Origin: Oribacterium sp. NK2B42
GTDB lineage: Bacteria > Bacillota > Clostridia > Lachnospirales > Lachnospiraceae
Direction: 5' to 3'
Assembly (NCBI RefSeq): GCF_000424445.1
Contig: NZ_AUJX01000030.1
Span: forward strand, 1 to 51,317
DNA length: 51,317 nt
Shown here: piece after piece, positions 24,911 through 34,300 of the stretch
Position numbering within the stretch: the first letter of the stretch is position 1
How the letters are laid out: the number at the start of each line of letters is the position of its first letter
Notes under the pieces: model-generated
The model's database searches: none
Told to the model about the DNA's origin: nothing
What the model saw: only the letters and a program-made list of their open reading frames with translations
Made by a program: the position numbers and the translations under genes

Positions 24911-25028
24911 CTAAATAGATATAATTTGGCAAGGGGGGGTCCCATTATCTGAATGACATTGGGACGGTTCTCGCTGTCGAGAACCGTCCCCGATGGTCTC
25001 TATTCGAATGTGATAGAAATTATGCATG

Positions 25029-25055
25029 CAAAAAGGAGGGGCACTGCCCCTCCTT
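25029..25055 (-). terminator. Intrinsic terminator after the alcohol dehydrogenase gene
   Basis: Minus strand: AAGGAGGGGC, loop of three, GCCCCTCCTT, then T residues. It is 33 bases after the stop at 25088. Confidence 0.9.
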
Positions 25056-25087
25056 CCCGCTATGTAATATCAACCGGTAATTGTAAA

Positions 25088-26305
25088 TCAAAAATCCACT
25101 TCTGTGTCATAGTAACAGCACTTAAGAAGCTTCTCCATCTCTTCCTGAGACGGCTGACGGGGATTTGATCCTGTACATGCATCGCCGATGGCAAGTTCAG
25201 CAATCTTTGGAAGTCTCTCAAGGAATACTTCCTCAGGAACAAAGCCCTGTTCTGTAGGATATGAATCCTTGCCGTAATTCTTGATGCAGTGAGGAATGTT
25301 CATATCATCATTCATCTTGCGGAGATACTTGATAAGAAGCTCAACCTTCTCGTCATCGTTTGAACCGCCAAGGTGCATATAATCAGCGATAACACCGTAT
25401 CTCTTCTTTGCTGTCTCATCCTTTGCATTGAAAGCGATAACCTTTGGAAGGTACATAGCATTTGCAGCACCATGGATGATGTGTGCACCGTAATCAGCAA
25501 AAGCAGCACCTGTCTTATGAGCCATGGAATGTACGATTCCGAGAAGAGCATTGGAGAATGCCATACCTGCAAGGCACTGAGCATTGTGCATAGCATCACG
25601 TGAAGCCATGTCCTCATTGTAAGACTTGACAAGGTGCTCCTGGATCATCTCGATTGCATGAATGGCAAGAGGATCCGTATAGTCACAGTTGGCTGTTGAA
25701 ACATAAGCCTCAATGGCATGTGTCATGGCATCCATTCCGGTATGTGCAACCAGTTTCTTTGGCATAGTCTCGGCAAGATCCGGATCTACGATGGCAACAT
25801 CCGGTGTGATCTCGAAATCAGCGATAGGATACTTAACACCATTAGCATAATTTGTGATGATCGAGAATGCTGTCACCTCTGTAGCTGTTCCTGAAGTTGA
25901 AGATACAGCACAGAAATGAGCCTTGTGACGAAGCTCAGGGATACCGAATACCTTGCACATATCTTCAAATGTGCAATCAGGATACTCATACTTGATCCAC
26001 ATAGCCTTTGCAGCATCTATAGGTGATCCGCCGCCGATGGCAACGATCCAGTCAGGCTGGAACTTAGCCATAGCCTCTGCACCTCTCATAACAGTCTCAA
26101 CAGAAGGATCTGACTCGATACCTTCGAAGATCTCAACCTCAAATCCTGCTTCCTTTAAATAATCTTCTGCTCTTTGAAGGAAACCGAACTTCTTCATTGA
26201 TCCACCACCAACGCAGATCATAGCTCTCTTACCCTTGAAGTTCTTAAGCTCTGCTAATGATCCTTTTCCATGATACAAATCTCTTGGTAAACAAAATCTT
26301 GCCAT
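25088..26305 (-). CDS. Iron-containing alcohol dehydrogenase (class III)
   Basis: 405 residues. It is an NAD(P)-dependent oxidoreductase acting on primary alcohols or aldehydes. The dinucleotide site is GGGSPIDAAK (91-100). Metal ligands by comparison with FucO-type enzymes are D192 and H196 (GMDAMTHAIEAY), H259 (GIVHSMAHKTG) and the histidine of the IIHGAANAM segment (H278). A few extra residues lie between the third and fourth ligands. AAAGGAGATAACGTC precedes the ATG. It is probably a fermentative butanol/ethanol dehydrogenase, with substrate not provable. It has its own promoter, overlapped by a Rex-like site. Confidence 0.92.
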   Translation of the reverse strand: MARFCLPRDLYHGKGSLAELKNFKGKRAMICVGGGSMKKFGFLQRAEDYLKEAGFEVEIFEGIESDPSVETVMRGAEAMAKFQPDWIVAIGGGSPIDAAKAMWIKYEYPDCTFEDMCKVFGIPELRHKAHFCAVSSTSGTATEVTAFSIITNYANGVKYPIADFEITPDVAIVDPDLAETMPKKLVAHTGMDAMTHAIEAYVSTANCDYTDPLAIHAIEMIQEHLVKSYNEDMASRDAMHNAQCLAGMAFSNALLGIVHSMAHKTGAAFADYGAHIIHGAANAMYLPKVIAFNAKDETAKKRYGVIADYMHLGGSNDDEKVELLIKYLRKMNDDMNIPHCIKNYGKDSYPTEQGFVPEEVFLERLPKIAELAIGDACTGSNPRQPSQEEMEKLLKCCYYDTEVDF

Positions 26306-26368
26306 GACGTTATCTCCTTTTGGAATTGATATAGTAAATAGAATGTTATTTATTTAACGTTCTCAGCT

Positions 26369-26397
26369 ATTATATCACCGGCTCAGCAGTATGACAA
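26369..26397 (-). promoter_or_regulatory. Promoter of the alcohol dehydrogenase gene
   Basis: Minus strand: -35 TTGTCA (26397-26392), a 17-base spacer, -10 TATAAT (26374-26369). Confidence 0.75.
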
Positions 26398-26408
26398 TTA
26401 ATTAACAA
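26391..26408. promoter_or_regulatory. Rex-like operator over the adh -35 box
   Basis: ATGACAATTAATTAACAA has one perfect Rex half-site (TTAACAA) and matches 11 of 14 fixed consensus positions. It overlaps the -35 hexamer, a position suited to repression. The DNA is AT-rich, so chance is a real alternative. Confidence 0.35.
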
Positions 26409-26563
26409 TTAACTGTTATACGAAATTTACCTTGTATTTTTGTACATATTTACATATAAAAATATCTTAACAGAACTATAATTTAAAGATATTGCACACG
26501 AACTATTGCATCAATCCTTTTTCAAATCCTGACATAACCAACACTCTTTCCAATCAGATATTA

Positions 26564-26624
26564 GTAACAGTTCAGCCGGTGGACCATGGGGACGGGGTTA
26601 GTGGTCCACCGGCTGAACTGTTAC
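26564..26624. repeat. Palindrome, family B copy 2
   Basis: Perfect 22-bp arms (26564-26585 and 26603-26624) flank the loop ATGGGGACGGGGTTAGT. The arm starts GTAACAGTTCAGCCGGTGG. The arm and loop correspond to the copy at 1279-1359. It lies in the 458-base gap between the divergent adh and the ThyX-like gene. Confidence 0.85.
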
Positions 26625-26763
26625 AGATATTATTATCCGGATTATTGTTATATAAATCACTATCCTATCATTTTCTTTGAATATTTGTTAGAATATATAG
26701 AAATAGTGATTAGATATATCAGAATTGTAAATTTTTTGATTCTGATGCGGAAAAGAGGTAATT

Positions 26764-27408
26764 ATGATTAAGATTGAGAGAACTTCTGTGATGAATCTCG
26801 AGAATGCCATGCGTGGCGCTCGTAATCCATTGAATTCCTGGGCACGTTCCGACAGCTCCTATGATGACAATGGTGACTACATTCTCGGACCTAACGATCT
26901 TTCACTTGCAAAGCGCCTTCGTGTTGCAGGTTCGGATCACCGTAAATATGTCCGTATGATCATGGTTTGCTGCGATATCACTGCTCCTCTTTACTGGTGG
27001 AAGGAGTATGATACCTACAAGGTTGCAACAGTTGCAAACTCAACTTCAACCATGCATAAGATCCACAGTAAGCCTATCGAATATGATGATTTTTCTCATG
27101 ACCATCTCACACTGGATGCCGAGAAGATCATGAAGGATTATATCGCTGAAATCGAGAAGATCCGTGTTCGCTACATGGAAGAGGGTAAAAACAAGGAGGA
27201 CTGGTATGATCTCATCCAGATGATTCCGTCATCTTATAACCAGATGAGAACGGTTACTCTGAATTATGAAACTCTTATCAATATTTATTTCGCACGTCGT
27301 ACTCATAAGCTTGATGAGTGGCACACATTCTGTGAGTGGATCGAGACACTGCCTTACGCTAAGGAGATTATCATCGCAAAGAATGATGAGGTAGAACCTT
27401 TAGATTAG
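26764..27408 (+). CDS. Conserved protein resembling ThyX (thymidylate synthase-like)
   Basis: 214 residues with a GAGGTAATT ribosome site. The layout recalls flavin-dependent thymidylate synthase: an N-terminal strand region (SLAKRLRVAGSDHRKYVRMI), then CDITAPLYWWKEYDTYKVAT, then NSTSTMHKI at the place where ThyX has NExSxRY. A C-terminal helix RTVTLNYETLINIYFARRTH and DEWHTFCEWIETLP is like the ThyX dimer helix. The hallmark RHRxxS flavin/dUMP motif is not preserved, so activity as a thymidylate synthase is doubtful. It may be a ThyX-fold protein with a new role. It is monocistronic, with a terminator after it. Confidence 0.55.
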   Translation: MIKIERTSVMNLENAMRGARNPLNSWARSDSSYDDNGDYILGPNDLSLAKRLRVAGSDHRKYVRMIMVCCDITAPLYWWKEYDTYKVATVANSTSTMHKIHSKPIEYDDFSHDHLTLDAEKIMKDYIAEIEKIRVRYMEEGKNKEDWYDLIQMIPSSYNQMRTVTLNYETLINIYFARRTHKLDEWHTFCEWIETLPYAKEIIIAKNDEVEPLD

Positions 27409-27417
27409 TAAAGTGAA

Positions 27418-27467
27418 TATGACACGCAGTTAATTTAATTCCGGTTATCTGCGTGTCATATTTTTTT
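27418..27467 (+). terminator. Intrinsic terminator after the ThyX-like gene
   Basis: TATGACACGCAG (27418-27429) pairs with CTGCGTGTCATA (27449-27460), followed by T7. It lies between convergent genes and ends seven bases before the addA stop. Confidence 0.92.
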
Positions 27468-27473
27468 CTATGC

Positions 27474-30400
27474 TCAGACCGATATGGTTTTTCCCAGTAT
27501 CACTGAATATATCAGCTTTTCCTTTACTGTTTTCCCTGTGATTGATTCCAACGCGCGGGCGTAGAGGTCAAGCTGTTTTTTATACCGTCCGACGAGGGTG
27601 TCTGCGTCACGGACATGATCGGTTTTATAATCCACCAGTACGATTTCATCGTCTTCCAGGAAGAAGGCGTCGATTATCCCCTGTAACAGAACATCTTCTG
27701 AAATAGTGCTTCCTTCGAAAAGTTCGTTGTGGGGAAGTCGCAGCATAAAGTGCTGTTCCCGGAACAGAACATCGGTTTTCTGTGCTTCCCGGAATCTTTC
27801 CGCAAGCTCAGACTGAAGAAAGGTTTTAAAACGATAATCTTTTATGAGTTCGATTTCGTTTTCGGGAAGTTTTTCTCTCAGCTGATCCATGAAATGACCG
27901 GGATCATCACTGTAATCATATTTCTCAAAGGCATGGTGATACGCATCACCAACATCGGCTCCTGCTTTCTCACTATAGTGTTTCTCTGTTGCCGGAAAGT
28001 TGCCTTCCTTGATAGTTGTTTCCACCTGGTCATCGAAAATCCCCTGCTTACCTAAAGTCTCTACGCCATTAGTAAAATCGTTCTGACTATCTGCCAGATT
28101 GCCATTCTGCTTATCTATATCCGTAGAACTATGATTATCGGTGATATTGTACCTCACTTCTGTATCCGAATTATCTGCCTTTATATGCCAATGCTCCTGT
28201 CCCTGAGCCTTTCTCTCCTCTTCAAACTTCTCGATCTCCACTTCTTTAAGCTCTGAAACCGAATGCTTTGGATATAGGGTTGTGGATTCTATATAAGGAT
28301 AAACATATGAAAAATCCTCAAGTATCGCTTTATAATCAGAGCTTTCCGGATCCACCTTATTGATCTGTCCGATAAGGGATTTCTGCTGTTCCGTGAAGCT
28401 TTGATCCTTTTCGGCCATTATCTTCTTAAGCATTTCCATGTCGTATTTTTTCAGCTTTACAGGTTCGTTAATGCTTCTTTCTCCTGATTCATCGCAAAGC
28501 TTTCTGGCTCCTTCTGCCATCATGATCCAGTCAAGAAAGCAGGAGGCACTTCTTATGGTTGAGATACTGAGGCCTTTTCCCGCCTCGGCATACTTGTCCA
28601 GCAGTTTCTGCAGATCCTGTGTTCCGGCTGTCAGTATCAGCTTATCAACCGCACGGGTCATGCCTACATAAAGTACTCTTAGCTCCTCTCCCAGCAGTTC
28701 TGTCTCAAGCTTCAGTTTCAGTGCCTGTTTTTTTAATGCAGGTACCTTTACCTTTTCCTGAAGATCCACATAATCAAAGCCTATTCCGTATTCCGAATCC
28801 ACAAGTACCTTGTTCCTGAGATCCTGTTTATTGAACCTTCGTCCAAGTCCCGACAAAAACACAACCGGGAACTGAAGTCCTTTTGATTTATGAATAGACA
28901 TGATCCTCACAAGGTCATCCTGATCCGAATAAACCGAAGATTCTCCCTGGTCATTGTCATATTTTTTCAGTTTTTCAATGTATCTGATGTAATCGAACAA
29001 ACCCTTATAAGAGGTTTTTTCAAAGGATAATGCCATATCCACAAGCGCATCAAGATTGGCCTTTCGTCTGTTTCCGGAAGGCATGGCTGTAACGTAATTA
29101 TAGTAGCCGGTCTCGTCATATATTCTGTAAAGGATCTCATGAATGGAAAGATATCGGGACATCTGCCTGTAGCTTTCTATATCCTTATAAAATGACAGAA
29201 GTTTTCTGGCCAGCTCATCTCTCAAAGGTTCAGAAGAAGAAACCTTCTTTTCGTCCAAAACAGCATAGATACCATATACCTCCGCATCTCTCTCCCACAG
29301 CTCCTCCGTTGTCAATTCCTTCTCAGGGAGTGCCAGCTCCGACTCTTCTTTTTCTGCAAGAAGTCCCCTGTATAAGGGCTGCAATGTTCCTCTGGAAGCC
29401 ACTATCTCTGCCATTTCATCATCGCTGAAATCATATATGGCTGAATGCATAATGGCAGCCAGAGCGATATCCTGCTCCGGATTATCTATAACATTAAGCA
29501 TTGAAAGAATGGTCTCAACTTCTACAGTATTGAAGTAGCCTTCAATGCTGGTGCAATATGCCGGGATGCCCTCTTCATTAAGCACATCCACAATGGTATC
29601 CGCCCAGGCCCCCGGGGATCTTGTAAGTATAACAATGTCTCTGTAGGGAATTTCTTCTGCGCCGAAATGAAGCTCATGAATCCTGTGAGCTATCATCCGC
29701 GCTTCTGCTTCTTCCTTGCTCATTGGATCTTCCCTGCTCATGAATTCTTCCTTGCTCGCCGGTTCTTCCTTGTTCCCAGGTACTTCCTTGTTCGCAGGGT
29801 CTTCTTTACCTGAAGATTCTTCCGATGAGGTTTCCGCATCTTTGCCGGGATTCTCCATTAGAAGAAGTTCTGTTTCATATTCCGGCTTCAGGATGTCACT
29901 GTACTCCGCATTGGGAAAACCATAGTGGAGTGCAGCATTGTCCGTATAATCAATTCCTCCGACAGTGGCCTTCATAACGCATTTGAAAACATCATTAGAA
30001 GCACTGATGACTTCATTTCTGCTTCGGAAGTTTTGGCTTAACTCAACGGTAGGATAATTCACATCATTATACTTCCGAAGGAACAGCTCGGGCTTTGCCT
30101 GTCTGAAACTGTAGATGGACTGCTTCACATCTCCTACCTGAAAAACATCCGGTCTTCCGAAACGTTCTGAAGACAAGGCTTCAATGAGCGTCTCCTGAAC
30201 GAAGTTCGAATCCTGATACTCATCCACAAGTATTTCACGGTATTGTTTTGCAAGGTCATCGGCGAGGGCGGAAAATCTCCTGTTGCCTTCCTCATCCGAA
30301 ATGTAAAGTATTTCCAATGTCTTATGCTCGAGATCACCGAAATCCAGCATATGTCTCTTAAGCTTTTCTGCCTGAAATCTTTCGACGAACTCTTTCGTGA

Positions 30401-31391
30401 TACCGATAAGGACAGTAACATGACTTAAGCTGTCCTTTTTCATTCGTGCCAGAGTCTCCGGATCGGGTATCACTATCTCCTTCTGCATACCCTTTATGTC
30501 GTCCTTAACGCTGTCTCTCAAACCCTTTGCCGCATCCTTTAACTCTGCCTTTGACGCCTTAAGTCGTCCGAAGACAACAGAAAACAGACCTTCAAAAAGC
30601 GACCTGATATCGGGAGCCTCCATCAATCTGTCAAGAGCATTAAGCTCAGCGGTGAATTCCTCAATATAGCTTTCCGGTCCATCCGGATCCTCGCATATGG
30701 AAAGAGCATCCTCCATGGTCTCGATATCGTCCTTTATTCTTTGCTTAAGCTGATTAAAATAATACTTCTCCCAGCCCTTGTCAACATCCTCCCGGGACTC
30801 CTCCAGAAGGCACCTGTCCAGATACTCCATAGGCCAGGGATTGGCCTCCGCAAACTCATAAAGCTTCAGGACGATTTCCTCGATTCCCGAATCCCCCTTA
30901 CCCGTTGCGAAGGAATCCACAAAGTTAAGGAAGTCTGCATTATCCTCCATAGCATAATGTTCCTCCAGAATCTCTGCTATCACATCACTTTTAAGCAGCT
31001 TAAGCTCACCCGTATCTCCTATACGGAAGCCCGGATCCAGATTTATGGCTGCATAATTTTCGGTTATCAGCTTTTTACAGAAGGAATCAATGGTGGAGAT
31101 ATTGGCATTCTGGATATTTCCGGCTTCACGGATAAGCCCCGGGTCATGAGGGTTTAACTGAAGCCTGGCTTCTATTGCAAGCTTTATACGTTCTCTCATT
31201 TCCTGGGCGGCTGCATCGGTGAAGGTCATGATGACCATTTCATTAAGAGATACCGGATCCTCCTTATCTGTGATCCGGTTTATGACATGCTGAACCAGAA
31301 CTGCGGTCTTTCCCGATCCCGCAGCCGCTGCCACAAGCAGATTTCCTTCTTTATGATCTATAACCTTTTGCTGATCACTCGTCCACTTCAT
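27474..31391 (-). CDS. addA: ATP-dependent helicase/nuclease subunit A
   Basis: 1305 residues. It is a UvrD-type superfamily 1 helicase fused to a RecB-like nuclease. Walker A is VAAAAGSGKTAVLV near residue 20, Walker B VDEYQDSNFVQE near 392, then KQSIYSFRQAKPELF, RIMSIHKSKGLQFPV and VLYVGMTRAVDKL. The C-terminal nuclease motif is GIIDAFFLEDDEIVLVDYKT. With AddB it resects double-strand breaks to Chi. Two unusual inserts are visible: a 6-residue repeat linker (about 524-560) and a long polar, Asn/Asp-rich linker at about 1067-1140 before the nuclease. The start overlaps the addB end by 17 bases, and GGAGG precedes it. Confidence 0.95.
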   Translation of the reverse strand: MKWTSDQQKVIDHKEGNLLVAAAAGSGKTAVLVQHVINRITDKEDPVSLNEMVIMTFTDAAAQEMRERIKLAIEARLQLNPHDPGLIREAGNIQNANISTIDSFCKKLITENYAAINLDPGFRIGDTGELKLLKSDVIAEILEEHYAMEDNADFLNFVDSFATGKGDSGIEEIVLKLYEFAEANPWPMEYLDRCLLEESREDVDKGWEKYYFNQLKQRIKDDIETMEDALSICEDPDGPESYIEEFTAELNALDRLMEAPDIRSLFEGLFSVVFGRLKASKAELKDAAKGLRDSVKDDIKGMQKEIVIPDPETLARMKKDSLSHVTVLIGITKEFVERFQAEKLKRHMLDFGDLEHKTLEILYISDEEGNRRFSALADDLAKQYREILVDEYQDSNFVQETLIEALSSERFGRPDVFQVGDVKQSIYSFRQAKPELFLRKYNDVNYPTVELSQNFRSRNEVISASNDVFKCVMKATVGGIDYTDNAALHYGFPNAEYSDILKPEYETELLLMENPGKDAETSSEESSGKEDPANKEVPGNKEEPASKEEFMSREDPMSKEEAEARMIAHRIHELHFGAEEIPYRDIVILTRSPGAWADTIVDVLNEEGIPAYCTSIEGYFNTVEVETILSMLNVIDNPEQDIALAAIMHSAIYDFSDDEMAEIVASRGTLQPLYRGLLAEKEESELALPEKELTTEELWERDAEVYGIYAVLDEKKVSSSEPLRDELARKLLSFYKDIESYRQMSRYLSIHEILYRIYDETGYYNYVTAMPSGNRRKANLDALVDMALSFEKTSYKGLFDYIRYIEKLKKYDNDQGESSVYSDQDDLVRIMSIHKSKGLQFPVVFLSGLGRRFNKQDLRNKVLVDSEYGIGFDYVDLQEKVKVPALKKQALKLKLETELLGEELRVLYVGMTRAVDKLILTAGTQDLQKLLDKYAEAGKGLSISTIRSASCFLDWIMMAEGARKLCDESGERSINEPVKLKKYDMEMLKKIMAEKDQSFTEQQKSLIGQINKVDPESSDYKAILEDFSYVYPYIESTTLYPKHSVSELKEVEIEKFEEERKAQGQEHWHIKADNSDTEVRYNITDNHSSTDIDKQNGNLADSQNDFTNGVETLGKQGIFDDQVETTIKEGNFPATEKHYSEKAGADVGDAYHHAFEKYDYSDDPGHFMDQLREKLPENEIELIKDYRFKTFLQSELAERFREAQKTDVLFREQHFMLRLPHNELFEGSTISEDVLLQGIIDAFFLEDDEIVLVDYKTDHVRDADTLVGRYKKQLDLYARALESITGKTVKEKLIYSVILGKTISV
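29712..29819. repeat. In-frame 18-bp minisatellite in addA (six copies)
   Basis: Six adjacent 18-base units start at 29712, 29730, 29748, 29766, 29784 and 29802, each beginning ttcc/ttct. On the coding strand they give hexapeptides KEDPAN, KEVPGN, KEEPAS, KEEFMS, REDPMS and KEEAEA. Copy number changes would keep the frame. The segment forms a charged linker in the helicase region. Confidence 0.85.
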
Positions 31392-34300
31392 CCTGCTGTT
31401 CCTCCGGCATTATCTCCTGCCATATCTCCGATCTTTCCTTAACTATCTGTTTTCTGAATTTAAATCCGTTTATACGTTTATCAAATTTGCAAATGCTGTG
31501 ATAAGGGCACCAGTCACAGGCATTATGATCCTTATCGATTTCTACGGGATCTATGGCAACTCTTCCGGAGATGATATCCCGGGAGAATTGTTTCATGAGC
31601 TTATCCACATAGTTTTCCAGGGCCTCGAACTGTTTTGTTGATGCAATATTCTTTTTACCCGTATCAACCACGCCCTTTTTCATGGTGACCGGAACAACTT
31701 CAGATTTATCTGACATATCCCTGTCAAGCAGCTTTACGATCCCGGCATCCGGGTTTACAAGACCGTCCAGCTTTAGCTCATTAAGCCACTGCTTTTCCCT
31801 GTCCTCCGGAGTTCTTCCGGGATCATAATCAAGAAGCGGTTCCTTTATCCGGTAGTAAAGCATGGCTGCCGGCAGAACCTCTTTTTCAGGAAAACGGTTT
31901 TGATAATCCGTCATGGCATAGCTCATGTAGGTCACAAGCTGAAGCTGAAGGCCGTTATACACCTTCGTGAGATCAAAGGCAGTGCTGCCGGTTTTATAAT
32001 CAATGATCTTCACATAAACATGTCCTTCATCCTGAGCGATATCGATACGGTCGATACGTCCCTTAAGCTTAAGCCCGTTACGTACGTACTCAAAGCTTTT
32101 CTCAATATCAGCAACGTAAAACTCTCCGTGTCTTAACTGCTCTCTCAGGGCCCACATGGTGGTGCCTGCGATACTCTGAGCTTTATGGATGATATATCTG
32201 TTCCTTGCGGTGCCGAGAAGCATGCTGTACTTATAGGCTTCTGCCACTTCTTCAACATTAGCCGAAGTCAGACTGTAAAGCTCTTCGTTACTGAGATCGG
32301 TAATGCTTCTGTTCTGAGCCTCCACATCCCTGAAGCTCTTTTCGATGGCGGCATGGTAAAGATTACCTATGTCAAACATCTGTATCTCAAAGGTATCTCT
32401 TTCCTTAAGTCTGAGGCCGTACTGAAGAAAGTGTGCATAGGCACACTGACTGTACTTTTCAAGCCGGGTAATGGAGGAATCCGTGATCATATCCCCGTAC
32501 AGTTCCCTGGCCACTTCATCCTTGAGTCCGGCTTCCTCATAACGTGTAAATGCTCCGGAAATAAGCTTTGCCACCTTCTCCCGGAACTCTTCGTCATTTT
32601 TTAGAATGCTTAGGAAATTCAGCATCCTTTCATAATCCCTGCCGGCTGAGATTTCGGCATCTACTGTTTCCGCAAGCTCTCTGGAAACAAATCGTTCGGC
32701 TTCCTTTTTTGTATATATATGACCTTTCTTTCCACGCAATTTCTCTATGCATAAATCCGAGAACATATTCTTTATCTCACCGATAAGACCTGAGGGCTTT
32801 ACACCCTTTCCGTCTCTGCCCTTTGTAGGGTAACTAAGGATCTGTCTCTCGGAGGGATTAAGCAGCGCCCTGTAGATATAGAATCTCTGTATCAGCGCGT
32901 CCTCCAGCCTTCCGGGGGCAAGCTCAACACCTATATTTTCAAAGAGCTTTCTGTCTCTGTCTGAGATTATCTTATGATCGCTCTCAGCCTTCGGGATTCT
33001 GTCAGCAGTGATGCCGGCTATAAAGAATACCAGAGGATTTGAGAATCTTGAGCGGGTAAGGTCTCCTATGACCACCTGATCGGAGGTTGCCGGGATCACT
33101 CGTACAGATGCCTGATTTAATCCGGCATCCAGGATATCTTTAAAGTCTCCTGAAGACATATAGGTGGTTCCCAGAAGCTTTGACATCTGATCCAGCACCG
33201 AATCTATGGCACCGATACTTTCACGAATGGCTTCCGCTCTGTTCTGGTCACCAAGAGCCCTGAGTTTTTCGGTAAGAAGAAGTACCTTATCTTTGCTCCT
33301 GATATCCTCCATAAATTCCTTGAGAGAAAGGATCTTCTCAGAAACATTGGCATCCTTACCTCTTAGCTTTTTATGAAGCTTTAGTAACGGGCTCATAAGT
33401 TTATCACGGAGGGGTTCCATTTCGTCAGCATTACCCTCTTTATCAAGCCAGGTTTCACTGTATTTTCCGATGCCGCGCTTGCCGGTCTTTCTCAGGTAAT
33501 TGTCCATGGCATCTACTTCATGCTCTTCGTCGGGGTCATCCTTTGGCAGGGACTTGAGATATCTGGTGACTGAATCAAAGCTGAAATTCTGATCAATGAC
33601 AAGAAGTGCCGAACAGAGTATCTCCGCATAGGGCGAATCCTTAAGACTTATGGGATCATCAAAAAAGTAAGGAATATCCGCTTCCGAGAAAATCTTGTAT
33701 ATGATGTCCCTGTAGCTTTCCGGCTCCGTCAGGATGATTCCGATATCCTGATAACGCATTTTCCCGTTTCTGATAAGGGACTCGATTTCTGTGGCTATGG
33801 CCTCTATTTCCTGTCTCTGATCTGCGGCCTCACGAATAACCAGGGTATCTCCTGCCCCGGTTTTATCTTCTTCCTTATTTCCGTATCTGTACAGTCTTCT
33901 TTCTATAACATCAAAGGCATGACCATGATCCGTATCAAACCTGTATGCAGGTTTTTGGGCGTCTCTTGTTTCTCCGGTCCTTGCGTCGTATCGGTTCACG
34001 TCTATAGTCGGAGTGACCTCTACCTCAAGCTTCTTTGCCATAGCTGTAAGCTTCTTTACGGTCTGACGGGAAAGGTAGAAAAGATCCTCCGGACCTCTTT
34101 CGTCATATATGGAGTCCTCAGGGTCAATGCTTACATCGCAGGTCACCAGGGTTTCTTTGGTCACCGGAAGTACTTCCTCAAGGATGTTTAGCTGTATGGG
34201 AGTGAAGCCTGTGAAGCCGTCGAAGGCAACCACGGAATCCTGTAATAGCTTAGAATCCGGCATGACTCTGTACAGCTTATCAAGGATTTCCTCCTGAGTA

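Larger units (their letters stand above)
23179..24996 (-). mobile_element. IS4-family insertion sequence (about 1.8 kb)
   Basis: The span is set by inverted flanks. The left end reads ccatcggggacggttc followed by caatgtcattcagat. The right end, read inward, has the same two blocks separated by an 18-20-base extra hairpin (ctcgctgtcgag region). One intact transposase gene lies inside. I cannot identify a target-site duplication with confidence (left flank ...actat, right flank tctctatt...), so the outer limits are approximate. The word GGGACGG at the ends recurs in palindromes elsewhere in the window. Confidence 0.7.
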
